From assembly GCA_023392595.1 (NCBI GenBank), contig JAEVYU010000050.1:23945-87944 (forward strand): DNA of 64,000 bases. The letters run 5' to 3'. Position 1 is the first letter of the stretch. Each line of letters starts with the position of its first letter. Positions 52,735-61,510 of this stretch are shown piece by piece. Source of the DNA: Bacillota bacterium (GTDB lineage Bacteria > Bacillota > UBA4882 > UBA8346). Position numbers and translations under genes: made by a program. The notes beneath the pieces are model-generated. The model ran no database searches, was not told the origin of the DNA, and saw only the letters and a list, made by a program, of their open reading frames with translations.

Positions 52735-54384
52735 ATGTCGTTCTACCAATTATTCAGGCGCAAATTATTGAATTATTTCCCTTCCCTCCAACCGGGACAT
52801 GGCACATACCGCTGGTGGGTACTGGCCAATGTCATGATCGGCACATTTATGGCGGTTTTGGACTCCACCATCGTCGATGTGAGCATGCCCAAAATCATGG
52901 CCACTTTTGGCACCAGTGTCGACAAGATTACCTGGATCGCCACGGCTTATATGCTGGTTTTTGCGGTGATGCTGCCGACCTCGGGCTGGCTGGCCGACCG
53001 GTTCGGGTATAAACGGACTTATTTCGCGGCTTTGCTGTTATTTACCTTTGGTTCGCTGCTTTGCGGCACGGCCTGGAGTGAAAATGCCCTGATATTCTTT
53101 AGGGTCATTCAGGCGCTCGGCGGCGGCCTCATGATGCCCGTGGGCATGGCCGTTATCACCCGGGAGTTTCCACCGGAGCAGCGGGGAATGGCTTTGGGTT
53201 TCTGGAGCATTGCCGGAGCCGCTTCGGTTTCTTTCGGGCCGCTGATTGGCGGGTACTTGATCGATCACCTCAGCTGGCAATCGATTTTCAGCGTCAACGT
53301 ACCGGTCGGTTGTCTGGGAATGCTGGCAACCTTAATCATTCAGCGTGAATATAAAAGCGAGAGGGTTCACGCCTTTGATTTGGTGGGCTTCTTGTCAATG
53401 GCGGTATTCCTCAGTTTCTTACTTGTCGCTTTGGCCGACGGCAATGCCGCCTGGAATGTCGGCGGCTGGACCTCCCAGTTCATCCTCGGTTGTTTTGTGC
53501 TATCTGCAGTTGGCCTGATTGTCTTTTTGGCCACCGAGTTTTCGGTAAAAAATCCCCTAGTGGATTTGGGGTTGTTGAAAGATTTCAATTTCAGCCTGGC
53601 CAATGTTCTTTTACTGACATTCGGGTTGGGAATGTTCGGCAGCACCTTTATTCAGCCTTTATACTTGCAAAATGCGCTGGGATATACCGCCCTGCAATCG
53701 GGTGCGGTCTTCTTGCCGGTAGGTATCATTCAAGCCGTTATGTCGCCAGTTTCGGGAGTAATGGCCGATAGGTTGAACCCCAAGATTCCCATGGTTCTGG
53801 GGGTGGTCCTGATGGGGATGAGCATGTATTTGAACAGTTTTTTATCGCTTTTTTCCGAGCGGGCTCAAATCATGATGCCGTTGATACTGCGGGGAATAGG
53901 GATGGGGATGTTGCTCACTCCGTTAATGTCAGTATCCATGGTGCGGATCGCCAAGGAAAAAATGGCCCAGGCGTCGGGACTGATCTCGATTACCCGTCAA
54001 GTAGGCGGCAGTTTCGGTGTGGCGATGCTGGGAACGGTACTCATTCAGCGGCAGATTTTTCACACGGCCATGATCGGCCAGTCCGTTCAAACCTCTTCTC
54101 CTGTTTTCCAGCATGCTTTGAACGGGTATACCGCGTTTGCCAGGGCGGTGGCCGGAAGCCCGGCTTATTTTTACCAGGCCGCCCTGCAGGCCAAGTCGAT
54201 GCTGGGAAGTTACATCGCCAAACAGGCCTATGTCCAAGCCATCAATGATTGCTACCGGGTCACCGCTTTTTTGATTTTGGCCGGGATTATTCCGGTACTT
54301 TTGTTCCAAATCAAAACCAAAAAAAATGTTTCCGGCCGGAACATCCATCCTAAAACGGATATCAAGGGAGAGGAATCTGTCTAA
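52735..54384 (+). CDS. EmrB/QacA-type DHA2 multidrug MFS transporter
   Basis: 549 residues with fourteen hydrophobic segments. MIGTFMAVLDSTIVDVSMPK is the DHA2 helix-1 signature, and PTSGWLADRFGYKRTY is motif A. It exports hydrophobic drugs or metabolites using the proton gradient. The ATG directly abuts the fusion-protein stop, and the TolC start overlaps its stop codon, so all three are translationally coupled. Confidence 0.92.
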   Translation: MSFYQLFRRKLLNYFPSLQPGHGTYRWWVLANVMIGTFMAVLDSTIVDVSMPKIMATFGTSVDKITWIATAYMLVFAVMLPTSGWLADRFGYKRTYFAALLLFTFGSLLCGTAWSENALIFFRVIQALGGGLMMPVGMAVITREFPPEQRGMALGFWSIAGAASVSFGPLIGGYLIDHLSWQSIFSVNVPVGCLGMLATLIIQREYKSERVHAFDLVGFLSMAVFLSFLLVALADGNAAWNVGGWTSQFILGCFVLSAVGLIVFLATEFSVKNPLVDLGLLKDFNFSLANVLLLTFGLGMFGSTFIQPLYLQNALGYTALQSGAVFLPVGIIQAVMSPVSGVMADRLNPKIPMVLGVVLMGMSMYLNSFLSLFSERAQIMMPLILRGIGMGMLLTPLMSVSMVRIAKEKMAQASGLISITRQVGGSFGVAMLGTVLIQRQIFHTAMIGQSVQTSSPVFQHALNGYTAFARAVAGSPAYFYQAALQAKSMLGSYIAKQAYVQAINDCYRVTAFLILAGIIPVLLFQIKTKKNVSGRNIHPKTDIKGEESV

Positions 54385-55774
54385 TGACAAAAAAAACATG
54401 GATTGTTTTAGGGATCATTCTGGCAATGGCTTTGCCGGAAACCATATTTGCCGATCATTCCCCGGCTTCCCCGGCTGGGGCCCAACCGGAAGCATTATCC
54501 CTTTATCTATCGCTGAACCGTTGTTTGGAACTGGCCGCCGATAATAGCTCCTCGATTCAAGCGGCGAGGAAAAACGTGGAAATCGCCGGGGCGGAGGTCG
54601 CCGAAGCCGCGGGCGCTTTTTGGCCCAAACTTACGTATTCAATCTTTGCCGACAAAGCCCAGGAACCCATGTACCCTTATTCTGCGGCAATCTTTCCCGG
54701 CGCTTCTTCTGATGATTCGGGGGCGGCGATTTCCCTGACCGAGCCTCTTTATTCGGGAGGAAAGTTAAGCGGAGCCCTTGGGCTTGCGAAGACGCAATTC
54801 CGGATAGCCCTGGAAAAAGAGCGTCAAACCAAACAACAACTGTCCTTTCAGGAAAAACAGGCCTTTTACCGGGTTTGGCTGGCGGAGCGGATGGTGAAAG
54901 TAGCGGAGTCTTCTTATGACAATATGGAGCATCATGTGGCGCGAATTGAAAATTCATATAAGCTGGGAGCCGTCTCCCGCTTTGAAGTGCTCCGCGCCAA
55001 AGTGCAACGGGATTCTCTAAAACCGAAAGTGATCGCGGCCCAAAATGAACAGAGTCTCGCCAAACTCAGCCTGGCCCTGCTGATGGGATTTCCCAAAGAC
55101 CGGAAGTATGAGGTGGCCTCTGATACCGGGCCCTTTCAGGCTTCGGCGGAAATCATTCCGGCGGAAAAAGTTGCGGCAGACTTTCCGGTGGAAGAAACCA
55201 TCCGGACGGAGCAAATTTTGGAGTCGGCCTGCCAAAACCGGCCTGAAATGCGCCAGATGGAGCAATTGAAGGATCTGGGCCGATACCGGAAACAATTGGC
55301 GGAAGCCGGCTATAAGCCAGGCATTTTCATGGTCGGCCAATATCAGGGGGGGAGCCTGGATTATAATCCTGGTTATTGGAATGGCAATAAAATATGGACG
55401 CTGACGTTGAATATTACAGGGAACATCTTTGACGGTTTCTCCACTTCCGCCAAGGTGACCGGAGCCCAAAAAATGTGGAGCTGACTGCGATCCAGGAATC
55501 GGGACTACGGGATCAAATCAAGCTGGAGGTGGAAGAAGCGGCCCAAAATATCCGGGAGAGTCTGGAAGTTATCCGCGCCAATCAATCGAATATTCATATG
55601 GCCCGGGAATCCCTGGAAATGACGGAAGGCCGGTTCGAGCAAGGCCTATCCACCACCATGGACATTATGGATTCCCAACTGGCGCTGGATCAAGCTTTAA
55701 GCGGTTATTACCAGGGGATAGCCCTTTACTTGACGGCCCGGGCCAAGCTTGATTTGATGAGCGGACGGGATTGA
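54384..55774 (+). pseudogene. TolC-family outer membrane efflux protein, frameshifted
   Basis: The first frame (54384-55484) has a signal peptide (IVLGIILAMALPETIFA) and TolC-type helical repeats. It reads into AKVTGAQKMWS and stops. The second frame (through 55774) continues ELTAIQESGLRDQIKLEVEE as the rest of the same protein. One extra A in the run of six A's at about 55468-55473 would restore a single 463-residue protein, the normal TolC length. The break is therefore a one-base deletion in a homopolymer: real mutation, phase-variable tract or sequencing error. It should form the outer-membrane duct for the EmrAB pump, which implies an outer membrane. Confidence 0.85.
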
Positions 55775-55798
55775 TAAAATCGTAAAGGAGGATGATCG

Positions 55799-56584
55799 AT
55801 GGGAACCGTCGATTTTAGCGAAGATGTCTTTGACCATCTTCAAAAGCGGATTTTTAAAGCAACTTACTGCGGCAAGGATTGTTATGTGAAATTACTGGGC
55901 GGATCGAAACGGAACCGGTTTCACCGGTTGCAAAAAATGATATTTGGCGTGACCCGGATACCATTGCTGGCCCCAACGCTCGTTGTCAGCGAGGAAAATG
56001 GAATCGTTCATGAAGCGGAAAAGCTTGGTGAACTGAAACGGTTGGGCCTGAATGTGCCTGCGGTTTATTCCTATTCACAAAGATACCTAATCCTTGAGGA
56101 TTGCGGCAGAAGTCTGCCGGAAATCATCAGGGAAAAATCCGGGCAAACCCAGGCTTATTTGGAAATGGCCATCCGTGAATTGGGGAAGCTCCATCGTAAC
56201 GGCCAATGTCACGGCGGGGCTCAAATCCGTAATTTTACCCTGAAAAATGACGAAATTTATCTCATTGATTTTGAAGAGGAAATTCAGGCGGAATATTTCG
56301 AAGGGATATTTTTCCGGGATATTGTTTTGTTTTTGACATCGATTATTGGCTGTGGAATTTTTAGTTTTTCGCTTCCGGATTTGATTACCGCCTATGAGCA
56401 GTCAAGTCAAATTAAGATTTGGGAACGGCTGGTGAATTTGGCAAACCGGGGCCGCTTGCTGGAGCTGATAACCAAGAAACCGTTCGTCAAATGGTGCGGT
56501 AAAGATTTATTGGCCGTGAACCGTATTTTCGAACAAATCCGGCTTCTGGGCGGCTCCCCAAATCCTTGTCAGCATGCCAACTGA
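55799..56584 (+). CDS. LPS-kinase/InaA-like protein kinase-fold protein
   Basis: 261 residues, preceded by AAAGGAGGATG. YVKLLGGSKRNRF holds a likely ATP-binding Lys, LHRNGQCHGGAQIRNFTL corresponds to the catalytic loop, and IYLIDFEEE to the magnesium-binding DFG-like motif. The catalytic loop has HGG where most kinases have HGD, so the usual catalytic Asp is missing; this may mark a variant subfamily or a pseudokinase. Relatives phosphorylate LPS core heptose or Kdo. It follows the TolC gene by 24 bp, fitting an envelope role. Confidence 0.65.
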   Translation: MGTVDFSEDVFDHLQKRIFKATYCGKDCYVKLLGGSKRNRFHRLQKMIFGVTRIPLLAPTLVVSEENGIVHEAEKLGELKRLGLNVPAVYSYSQRYLILEDCGRSLPEIIREKSGQTQAYLEMAIRELGKLHRNGQCHGGAQIRNFTLKNDEIYLIDFEEEIQAEYFEGIFFRDIVLFLTSIIGCGIFSFSLPDLITAYEQSSQIKIWERLVNLANRGRLLELITKKPFVKWCGKDLLAVNRIFEQIRLLGGSPNPCQHAN

Positions 56585-56665
56585 AAAGCAGCAAGCAGAT
56601 TTGCATTCTAAGGCCTGGAATAGTATATTGGAATCAATATAAAACGCATGAAGGAAGGATGAACC

Positions 56666-57916
56666 ATGGGGCTGCCCCGGGTTGTCAAAGGGCTATTCAC
56701 GGGTTTTCAATGCCACCGCCATGAACAGCGCCAGAATAAACAAAGCTCTATCCGGGAGTTAATCGCAAGACACCTGGAATATCACCAACAGCAGAAGACT
56801 CTCTTTCAAACCGACTGGGGCCGGAGAGGCCAGGGTACATGGAAATTTGGCGAGTTTAATCATTATAACAGGCGTTTAAAATATTTTCGTCCGGTCGCCA
56901 TCGCAATTAACCTCATCCTGTGGTATTTACTCATCCGTTACATGGGAATCGGAATTTTCGGTGTTTTCATTGCGGTGTTGATCAGCATCGTGGGAGTTTA
57001 CGAGATTTTTTTTCTTTGGCGGCTTGAAAAAAGGGTTTTTGAGCCCATCGATCAGCTGAAAAAAGGGGTCGAAGAGATTGCCCGGGGAAATTACGGGGTG
57101 CGGATCGAGTGTGATGTGCTGAATGACATTACGCTTTTGGTGGCTTCCTTTAATCAAATGGCCCGCAAGCTGCAGGAGGCTGAAAAAATAAAAGCCGAAT
57201 ATGAAGAAAACCGTAAAGATTTGCTGGCCAACATCTCCCACGACCTAAAGACGCCGATTACTTCCATTCAGGGTTACATCGAGGCGATTCTGGAACGGAC
57301 CGATTTGACAAGCGAGGATCTTCACTATTACCTGCAAATCATTTACAATAATACGGCTTATATGAACAAACTCATTGATGACTTGTTTCTTTTCTCAAAG
57401 TTGGATCTGGACAAACTGGAGTTTCAATTGGAAGAGATCCCGGTCCGGAAGTTTATGAATGATTTAATGGAGGAATTGGGATTGGAACTTGCGGAGAAGC
57501 GGGTTGAGTTTTCCTATCAGGATAGTTTGACCTCGGAATATACTGTCAATATTGATCGCAAACGGATTTACCAGGCTATCCGGAATATTATCGGCAATGC
57601 GTTGAAATATGGACCAGAAAAGGGGCTGATGATCGATACCGTTCTTTCCCGGCGGGAGGAGTGGATATTGATTGAGATCCGGGATAACGGGCCGGGGATC
57701 TCTTCGGAGAAGCTTCCTTTCATTTTTGACCGGTTTTACAGAATTGATACCGAAAGGACCAAGGATACCGGCAGTACCGGATTGGGGCTGGCCATCACCA
57801 GGGAACTGGTGGAGGCGCATCAGGGAAAGGTCACGGTTTCCAGTTGTTTACAGGAAGGCAGTTGCTTTGCCATTCAGTTGCCGGCAGCGGATGTTCAGGG
57901 GAGGGAGCGGGCATGA
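56666..57916 (+). CDS. Sensor histidine kinase
   Basis: 416 residues with GAAGGA upstream. A cytoplasmic N-terminus of ~75 residues precedes two close membrane segments (about 77-115) with almost no external loop. A HAMP domain, the H-box (LLANISHDLKTPITSIQGYI) and the N, G1 (IRDNGPGI) and G2 (GSTGLGLAI) boxes follow. The lack of an external sensor suggests an intramembrane-sensing kinase that detects envelope stress or antibiotics. It overlaps the response regulator by 4 bp and lies just downstream of efflux and envelope genes that it may regulate. Confidence 0.92.
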   Translation: MGLPRVVKGLFTGFQCHRHEQRQNKQSSIRELIARHLEYHQQQKTLFQTDWGRRGQGTWKFGEFNHYNRRLKYFRPVAIAINLILWYLLIRYMGIGIFGVFIAVLISIVGVYEIFFLWRLEKRVFEPIDQLKKGVEEIARGNYGVRIECDVLNDITLLVASFNQMARKLQEAEKIKAEYEENRKDLLANISHDLKTPITSIQGYIEAILERTDLTSEDLHYYLQIIYNNTAYMNKLIDDLFLFSKLDLDKLEFQLEEIPVRKFMNDLMEELGLELAEKRVEFSYQDSLTSEYTVNIDRKRIYQAIRNIIGNALKYGPEKGLMIDTVLSRREEWILIEIRDNGPGISSEKLPFIFDRFYRIDTERTKDTGSTGLGLAITRELVEAHQGKVTVSSCLQEGSCFAIQLPAADVQGRERA

Positions 57917-58599
57917 AACAGATTTTGATCATTGAAGACGATATCAACATTGCCGAGTTGGAGCGGGACTATCTCCAATTAAACGGTTACCGGGCCCAGA
58001 TTGTGCAGGACGGGGAGAAGGGTTCGAAAATGGCGCTTACGGGCCAGTATGATGTGGTGGTGGTCGATTTAATGCTTCCCGGTAAAGATGGTTTGGCAAT
58101 CATCAAAGAAGTGCGGAAAAAGTATGAAATCCCGCTGATTGTGGTCTCGGCTAAAAGCGAGGATATCGACAAGATTCGCGGTTTGGAATTCGGGGCCGAC
58201 GATTATCTGACCAAGCCATTCAGCCCGGCGGAGCTGGCGGCCAGGATCAAATCCCATATCAGACGCTATGAACGGCTCAAGGGGAATGAGCCGGCCAGTG
58301 AAGTTATCAACCACAAGGGGCTGGAGATCAATACGGCATCCCATAAGGTTTGGGTTAACGGCAGAGAAGTGCAGCTCACCACCAAAGAGTACGAACTGTT
58401 GGTTTTTTTAGCCTCCAATCCGAATATCGTTTTTACGAAGGAACATTTATTTGACGCTGTTTGGGGCGACGATTATTATGGCGATTCCGCCACGGTGCCG
58501 GTCCATATTCAGAAAATCCGCAAAAAGATTGAGAAAGACCCTGCCAATCCAGAATTTATCGAAACCTTGTGGGGAACGGGATACCGGTTTGATTCTTAA
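57913..58599 (+). CDS. OmpR/PhoB-type response regulator
   Basis: 228 residues from ATG 57913. The acidic pair in LIIEDD, phosphoacceptor Asp52 in VVVDLMLPGKDG, Ser in VVSAKS and Lys in DYLTKPFSPAE make a complete receiver domain. The C-terminal winged helix (TTKEYELLVFLASNPNIVFT, then VPVHIQKIRKKIE) binds DNA. It is co-translated with the upstream kinase. Plausible targets are its own operon and the EmrAB-TolC genes. Confidence 0.94.
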   Translation: MKQILIIEDDINIAELERDYLQLNGYRAQIVQDGEKGSKMALTGQYDVVVVDLMLPGKDGLAIIKEVRKKYEIPLIVVSAKSEDIDKIRGLEFGADDYLTKPFSPAELAARIKSHIRRYERLKGNEPASEVINHKGLEINTASHKVWVNGREVQLTTKEYELLVFLASNPNIVFTKEHLFDAVWGDDYYGDSATVPVHIQKIRKKIEKDPANPEFIETLWGTGYRFDS

Positions 58600-58901
58600 A
58601 AGCAGGATGCCCACTGGGTTTATTGATGAGAAAAAAGGTTGGCCTAAGTAAAGAATAACGAAGACGGGATAGGATTTACAGGATTTAACCGGGGAATCTT
58701 GGCCCATTCTCCGCTCCGCTTTTCCTTCTATGCATGTTTTGAAAACCCACTGGATGGTCTACGCGACGGTTCAGTATGCATAGGCTCTTTAGTGGGAATC
58801 CGTGAAATCCTGGTCCGAATTTGCCCCAGAGACACGGAGACACAGAGAAAAAACTTATTGTGAAAACTTAAACAACGGGTGAATAACTAAACGAATGGTC
58901 C

Positions 58902-58957
58902 GTATATATACCGAACCGTTGCGTATATATACCCGAGGGTCGCGCATATATACCGAA
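58902..58957. repeat. Three 21-bp tandem repeats
   Basis: GTATATATACC (58902), GTATATATACC (58923) and GCATATATACC (58944) recur with an exact 21-bp period. On the minus strand they would read VYIRNGS-type heptapeptides. No start with a ribosome binding site is associated. Confidence 0.7.
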
Positions 58958-59530
58958 CTTTTTTTTGAGGTTTGGGGGGACTTAGTACCAATTGGCTCCG
59001 GGAAACCTTCTGCATCAGATCGAATCAGTTTAGGACCCGATCTTTTCGCAAGTGCAGCATGCATCGCGTCACTTGTGATGCGATGCTGCCGGGGTGGAGG
59101 GCTAAAGGAAAAGTAGGTTATGCCTTTTTGGGTGAGGATATTGCTTAATAAAGAATAGATGAATGTCGATTATGATTGCCCACGGATTTCACCGGCTGAG
59201 TTTCTGAGCGGCCAGGAACCCATGAGTTCCGTCTCTCCTTTAACCCCAGCCATCCGTAGCCGGGGTTGTGAAAAGCGTTTTTAGGAAAGTCTTCGTCCTC
59301 TATGCAGGGACTCGAACATCGTGTTCGCGCCCTACCAGTTTTTTGCTTTCGGGTCGACCGCCGTTATTCTTTATTCTTCCATGAATAGAGGCGGCGCTTT
59401 TTCGGCGTCCGTGCCTCAAATGGCGGGGAGGGTTTATAGGGCCAAAAAGCTTAAACATGTTTGTGATTAGTGAAAGTAAATACTTATACATCAACCGCCA
59501 TCCCTGGGCGGTTGCTTGGGGAATTATTTA

Positions 59531-59559
59531 TTGTCAACATTTTTTAGGCAGACTATAGG
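59531..59559 (+). promoter_or_regulatory. Sigma-70-like promoter of a structured transcript
   Basis: TTGTCA (59531-59536), 17-bp spacer, TATAGG (59554-59559). It lies about 30 bp before a series of hairpins. Confidence 0.45.
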
Positions 59560-59565
59560 TCTATA

Positions 59566-59815
59566 CCTCTCTTGCGTCTTCATGAAACGAAGGCGAACTC
59601 TCCCCCAATGGAGTTTTTAATGAAGCGAATTCAGTGGGAGAGTGCTGCCTTCGAAGCCAAAAATCTTTTAGAGGTCAGCGGCTTCGAACTTAAAGTTCGC
59701 GGTTACGTTCCACTGAAACAACCACTTTGAACAACATCATTGGGGAAGAGCCCGCCTTTGGAGAAAGGCACGAGTTAGGTCAAAAAGGCGTTCATTTTCT
59801 AACAGGGATTTTTGA
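59566..59815 (+). ncRNA. Candidate structured RNA with embedded sORFs
   Basis: GAAGGC and ACTCTCCC (59589-59604) pair with GGGAGAGT and GCCTTC (59636-59652). GAAGCC (59653-59658) pairs with GGCTTC (59680-59685), CGAACTT with AAGTTCG (59685-59699), and GCCTTT with AAAGGC (59754-59769). GTTAG/CTAAC (59774-59803) then leads to GGGATTTTTG as a possible end. The same stretch contains the 36-codon frame listed separately, so an mRNA with strong structure is the alternative. No known RNA family was recognised. Confidence 0.4.
59620..59730 (+). CDS. Possible 36-aa sORF coupled to a 12-aa leader
   Basis: ATG 59620 has GGAG six bases upstream and overlaps (TAATG) the stop of a 12-codon frame starting at ATG 59582. 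Both begin Met-Lys-Arg. The 36-residue product starts MKRIQWESAAFEAKN and ends KVRGYVPLKQPL. The ribosome binding site and coupled start support translation, but the length and strong secondary structure leave this uncertain. Confidence 0.35.
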   Translation: MKRIQWESAAFEAKNLLEVSGFELKVRGYVPLKQPL

Positions 59816-59957
59816 TAACAACAAAATTTAACTCAACCTATATAGATAAAGGGAAAAAATGGGGTTGGAATTTTTCACGGATTGCGGTTTTTATTTGTTA
59901 ATTTTACCCTTTTCATGTACACTTTAAAGTTTGGCGCCTTGAAAATTCAAACTTGCT

Positions 59958-60341
59958 TTAAAAGCACTGAAAGCTCCTAATCTCTCTTAAATCCATTCCG
60001 AAATAGCTCCAACGCCTTCTTCGGCTATGGTAACGCCACCCCGCAACCGAATTTCTCCCGACAAAGACGAGATATGCCCAGAACTGTTGACCATTTATTA
60101 GCCAGAGATAGGTAAAATTAAAAACGCAAAAGGAAATCGCACCCGGATCAACCGCAAATGGAGTTGGTTGCTCTGTGGGGATAAAATCAGGCGGTGGACC
60201 GGTGGGCGGACCTTCTTGCTGGAGTGAGTCGACCGGGTTAACCGGATTAGCCATCGTATTAAAACCTTGAGCCCAAGGGCAAAACGAACATCCGGCTCTT
60301 TCCGGAAGTGCAGATGTTCCCGTAAAGTATTGAGAATACAT
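59958..60341 (-). CDS. Conserved-looking Firmicutes protein with Pro-rich linker (127 aa)
   Basis: ATG 60341 follows GTGAGGTGG on the minus strand, five bases away. The N-terminal ~35 residues contain SFCPWAQGF, followed by a proline-rich segment (EGPPTGPPPDFIP) and a C-terminal domain with VDPGAISFC, TYLWLINGQQFWAYLVFVGR and WSYFGMDLREI. From memory, similar Pro-rich plus VDPGAI...FVGR proteins of unknown function recur in clostridia and bacilli. No signal peptide or membrane segment is obvious. Confidence 0.65.
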   Translation of the reverse strand: MYSQYFTGTSALPERAGCSFCPWAQGFNTMANPVNPVDSLQQEGPPTGPPPDFIPTEQPTPFAVDPGAISFCVFNFTYLWLINGQQFWAYLVFVGRNSVAGWRYHSRRRRWSYFGMDLREIRSFQCF

Positions 60342-60502
60342 TAGTTCCACCTCACAAGTTTAAATTGTATTTTTTCGTTTAAGAAGGTGATTTTAGAATA
60401 GAGTATGATCGATGTTGGAAATTGGCCTACAAGCCATAATCAATATGCTAAAGGCATTTAATTACGATAGGTTTTAGCCCATCTAAACTTGGAAAAATAG
60501 TT

Positions 60503-60532
60503 AAACGACCAGCGAGTGGCCGTTTGTTTTTT
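60503..60532. terminator. Bidirectional terminator after the NifX-family gene
   Basis: AAACGACC and GGCCGTTT form a stem with one mismatch. T-rich tracts lie on both sides (GTTTTTTTT on plus, AACTATTTTT on minus). Confidence 0.65.
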
Positions 60533-60578
60533 TTACCAGCTTATTTTGTATGCCTTTGTAAATGCATGGAATATGCTT

Positions 60579-60965
60579 TCAGTGATGTTTACAGGTGTGG
60601 TCATGCTCCCCGCAAGTATGCCCCTGGTCATGGGGATGATCGCACTTAACATCGGGATTGTATTTCAGCTGTTTGCGAAGATAATCCTCCACAGCCTTGT
60701 CGGCATCGCCACTGACCCCGCCGAAAATTTGAATACCATTTTCAGTCAGCCCATTTTGGGCGCCGCTGCCAATCCCTCCGCAGATCAACACCGTAGCCTG
60801 CAGATTTTTAAGAATATCGATTAAAGCTCCGTGTCCGTTGCCTTCGGTGGAACGAATAGTGGCAGTGGTAATTGTACCGTCGGTTACTTCGTAAATTTTG
60901 AAGTTTTCAGTGCGTCCGAAATGTTGAAACACCTGCTTGTCTTCATAAGGTACGGCAATAATCAT
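60579..60965 (-). CDS. NifX/NifB-family (dinitrogenase Fe-Mo cofactor) protein with His-rich tail
   Basis: 128 residues. MIIAVPYEDKQVFQHFGRTENFKIYEV is a typical opening of the NifX/NafY-like domain, and VLICGGIGSGAQNGLTENGI is its conserved core. The last ~25 residues are rich in His and Cys (CDHPHDQGHTCGEHDHTCKHH, split by acidic residues), a likely metal-binding tail. Stand-alone members occur in many anaerobes without nitrogenase and are thought to bind iron-sulfur or metal clusters. It follows the DUF134 gene on the same transcript. Confidence 0.85.
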   Translation of the reverse strand: MIIAVPYEDKQVFQHFGRTENFKIYEVTDGTITTATIRSTEGNGHGALIDILKNLQATVLICGGIGSGAQNGLTENGIQIFGGVSGDADKAVEDYLRKQLKYNPDVKCDHPHDQGHTCGEHDHTCKHH

Positions 60966-61059
60966 AATGATATCTCCTTTTTTTATGAGTCTTTCGCTAT
61001 AAACGACTTGGGTCCGGCAGTTTCATTTTTGCTGCTCGCCACAGCAGTTGACGTTAAAT

Positions 61060-61428
61060 TTATTGTTCTTCATCTCTTTGAGCCGATTTTTCTCTGCGGT
61101 GGCAATGGCTACAGCCGCAGTTCGACGGCCGGTCGTTGCAAAGAACATAATCACCGCCGTCAATGTGTAGCTCCATCCCGGTCACCAGGCATTTCGCTAA
61201 CTTAACCCGAGCGCTGTTATAGATTGCTTGCGCCGTGGTGCGGGCGACCTCCATTCGCTCGGCGCATTCCTCCTGGGTCAGCCCTTCAAGGTCAATCAGC
61301 CTGACAGCCTCAAATTCGTCGATGGTCATCCCGATCACTTGGACACTGGTTTTAGGCGCATCCAGCGGGCCAAAGATTTGTCGCTGGGGCATACAACATA
61401 CCCGCCGGCATTTGTGGGGCCTTGGCAT
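61060..61428 (-). CDS. DUF134/UPF0251 DNA-binding protein
   Basis: 122 residues. MPRPHKCRRVCCMPQ, FEAVRLIDLEGLTQEECAERM and VARTTAQAIYNSARVKLA show the Cys-rich start and sigma-region-4-like helix-turn-helix of the family. Further cysteines near the C-terminus (SNCGCSHCHRR) suggest a metal or iron-sulfur cluster. These proteins usually sit beside NifX-family genes, as here, and probably regulate them in response to metal or redox state. Palindromes around its promoter suggest autoregulation. Confidence 0.87.
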   Translation of the reverse strand: MPRPHKCRRVCCMPQRQIFGPLDAPKTSVQVIGMTIDEFEAVRLIDLEGLTQEECAERMEVARTTAQAIYNSARVKLAKCLVTGMELHIDGGDYVLCNDRPSNCGCSHCHRREKSAQRDEEQ

Positions 61429-61454
61429 AGAGTCATCCTTTCAGGCAATCAATA

Positions 61455-61510
61455 ATTGGCATATGCCATTTACAAATTCATTATATAATATTTTTGGCAT
61501 ATGTCAATAA
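61455..61510 (-). promoter_or_regulatory. Consensus promoter with two palindromic operators upstream of DUF134-NifX
   Basis: On the minus strand TTGACA (61507-61502), 16-bp spacer, TATAAT (61485-61480). TGACATATGCCA overlaps the -35 box, and the perfect palindrome TTGGCATATGCCAA-type site (about 61457-61468) lies near the start of transcription. The repeated TGRCATATGCCA motif is a strong operator candidate for the DUF134 protein. Confidence 0.75.

Larger units (their letters stand above)
58600..59581. other. Long gene-poor region with short repeats and hairpins
   Basis: No convincing gene is seen. Noted structures include ATTTACAGGATT and AATCCGTGAAATCC motifs (58668-58815), CAGAGACACGGAGACACAGAG (58825-58846), and a 26-bp hairpin GCATCGC...GCGATGC (59061-59086). 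There is also AACCCCAGC...GCCGGGGTT (59242-59267). The CACAGAG motif is shared with 21.53 kb. The region looks like accumulated non-coding debris. Confidence 0.45.

Noticed and set aside
58895..59116. 73-codon plus-strand frame beginning MVRIYTEPLR
   Set aside because: It is driven by the 21-bp repeats and a hairpin, lacks a ribosome binding site, and shows no protein-like conservation signal by eye.
59300..59380. tRNA-like sequence (GGTAGGGC and GTTCGAGTCCC on the minus strand)
   Set aside because: The spacing is too short for an anticodon arm, and the T-stem and acceptor stem do not pair.
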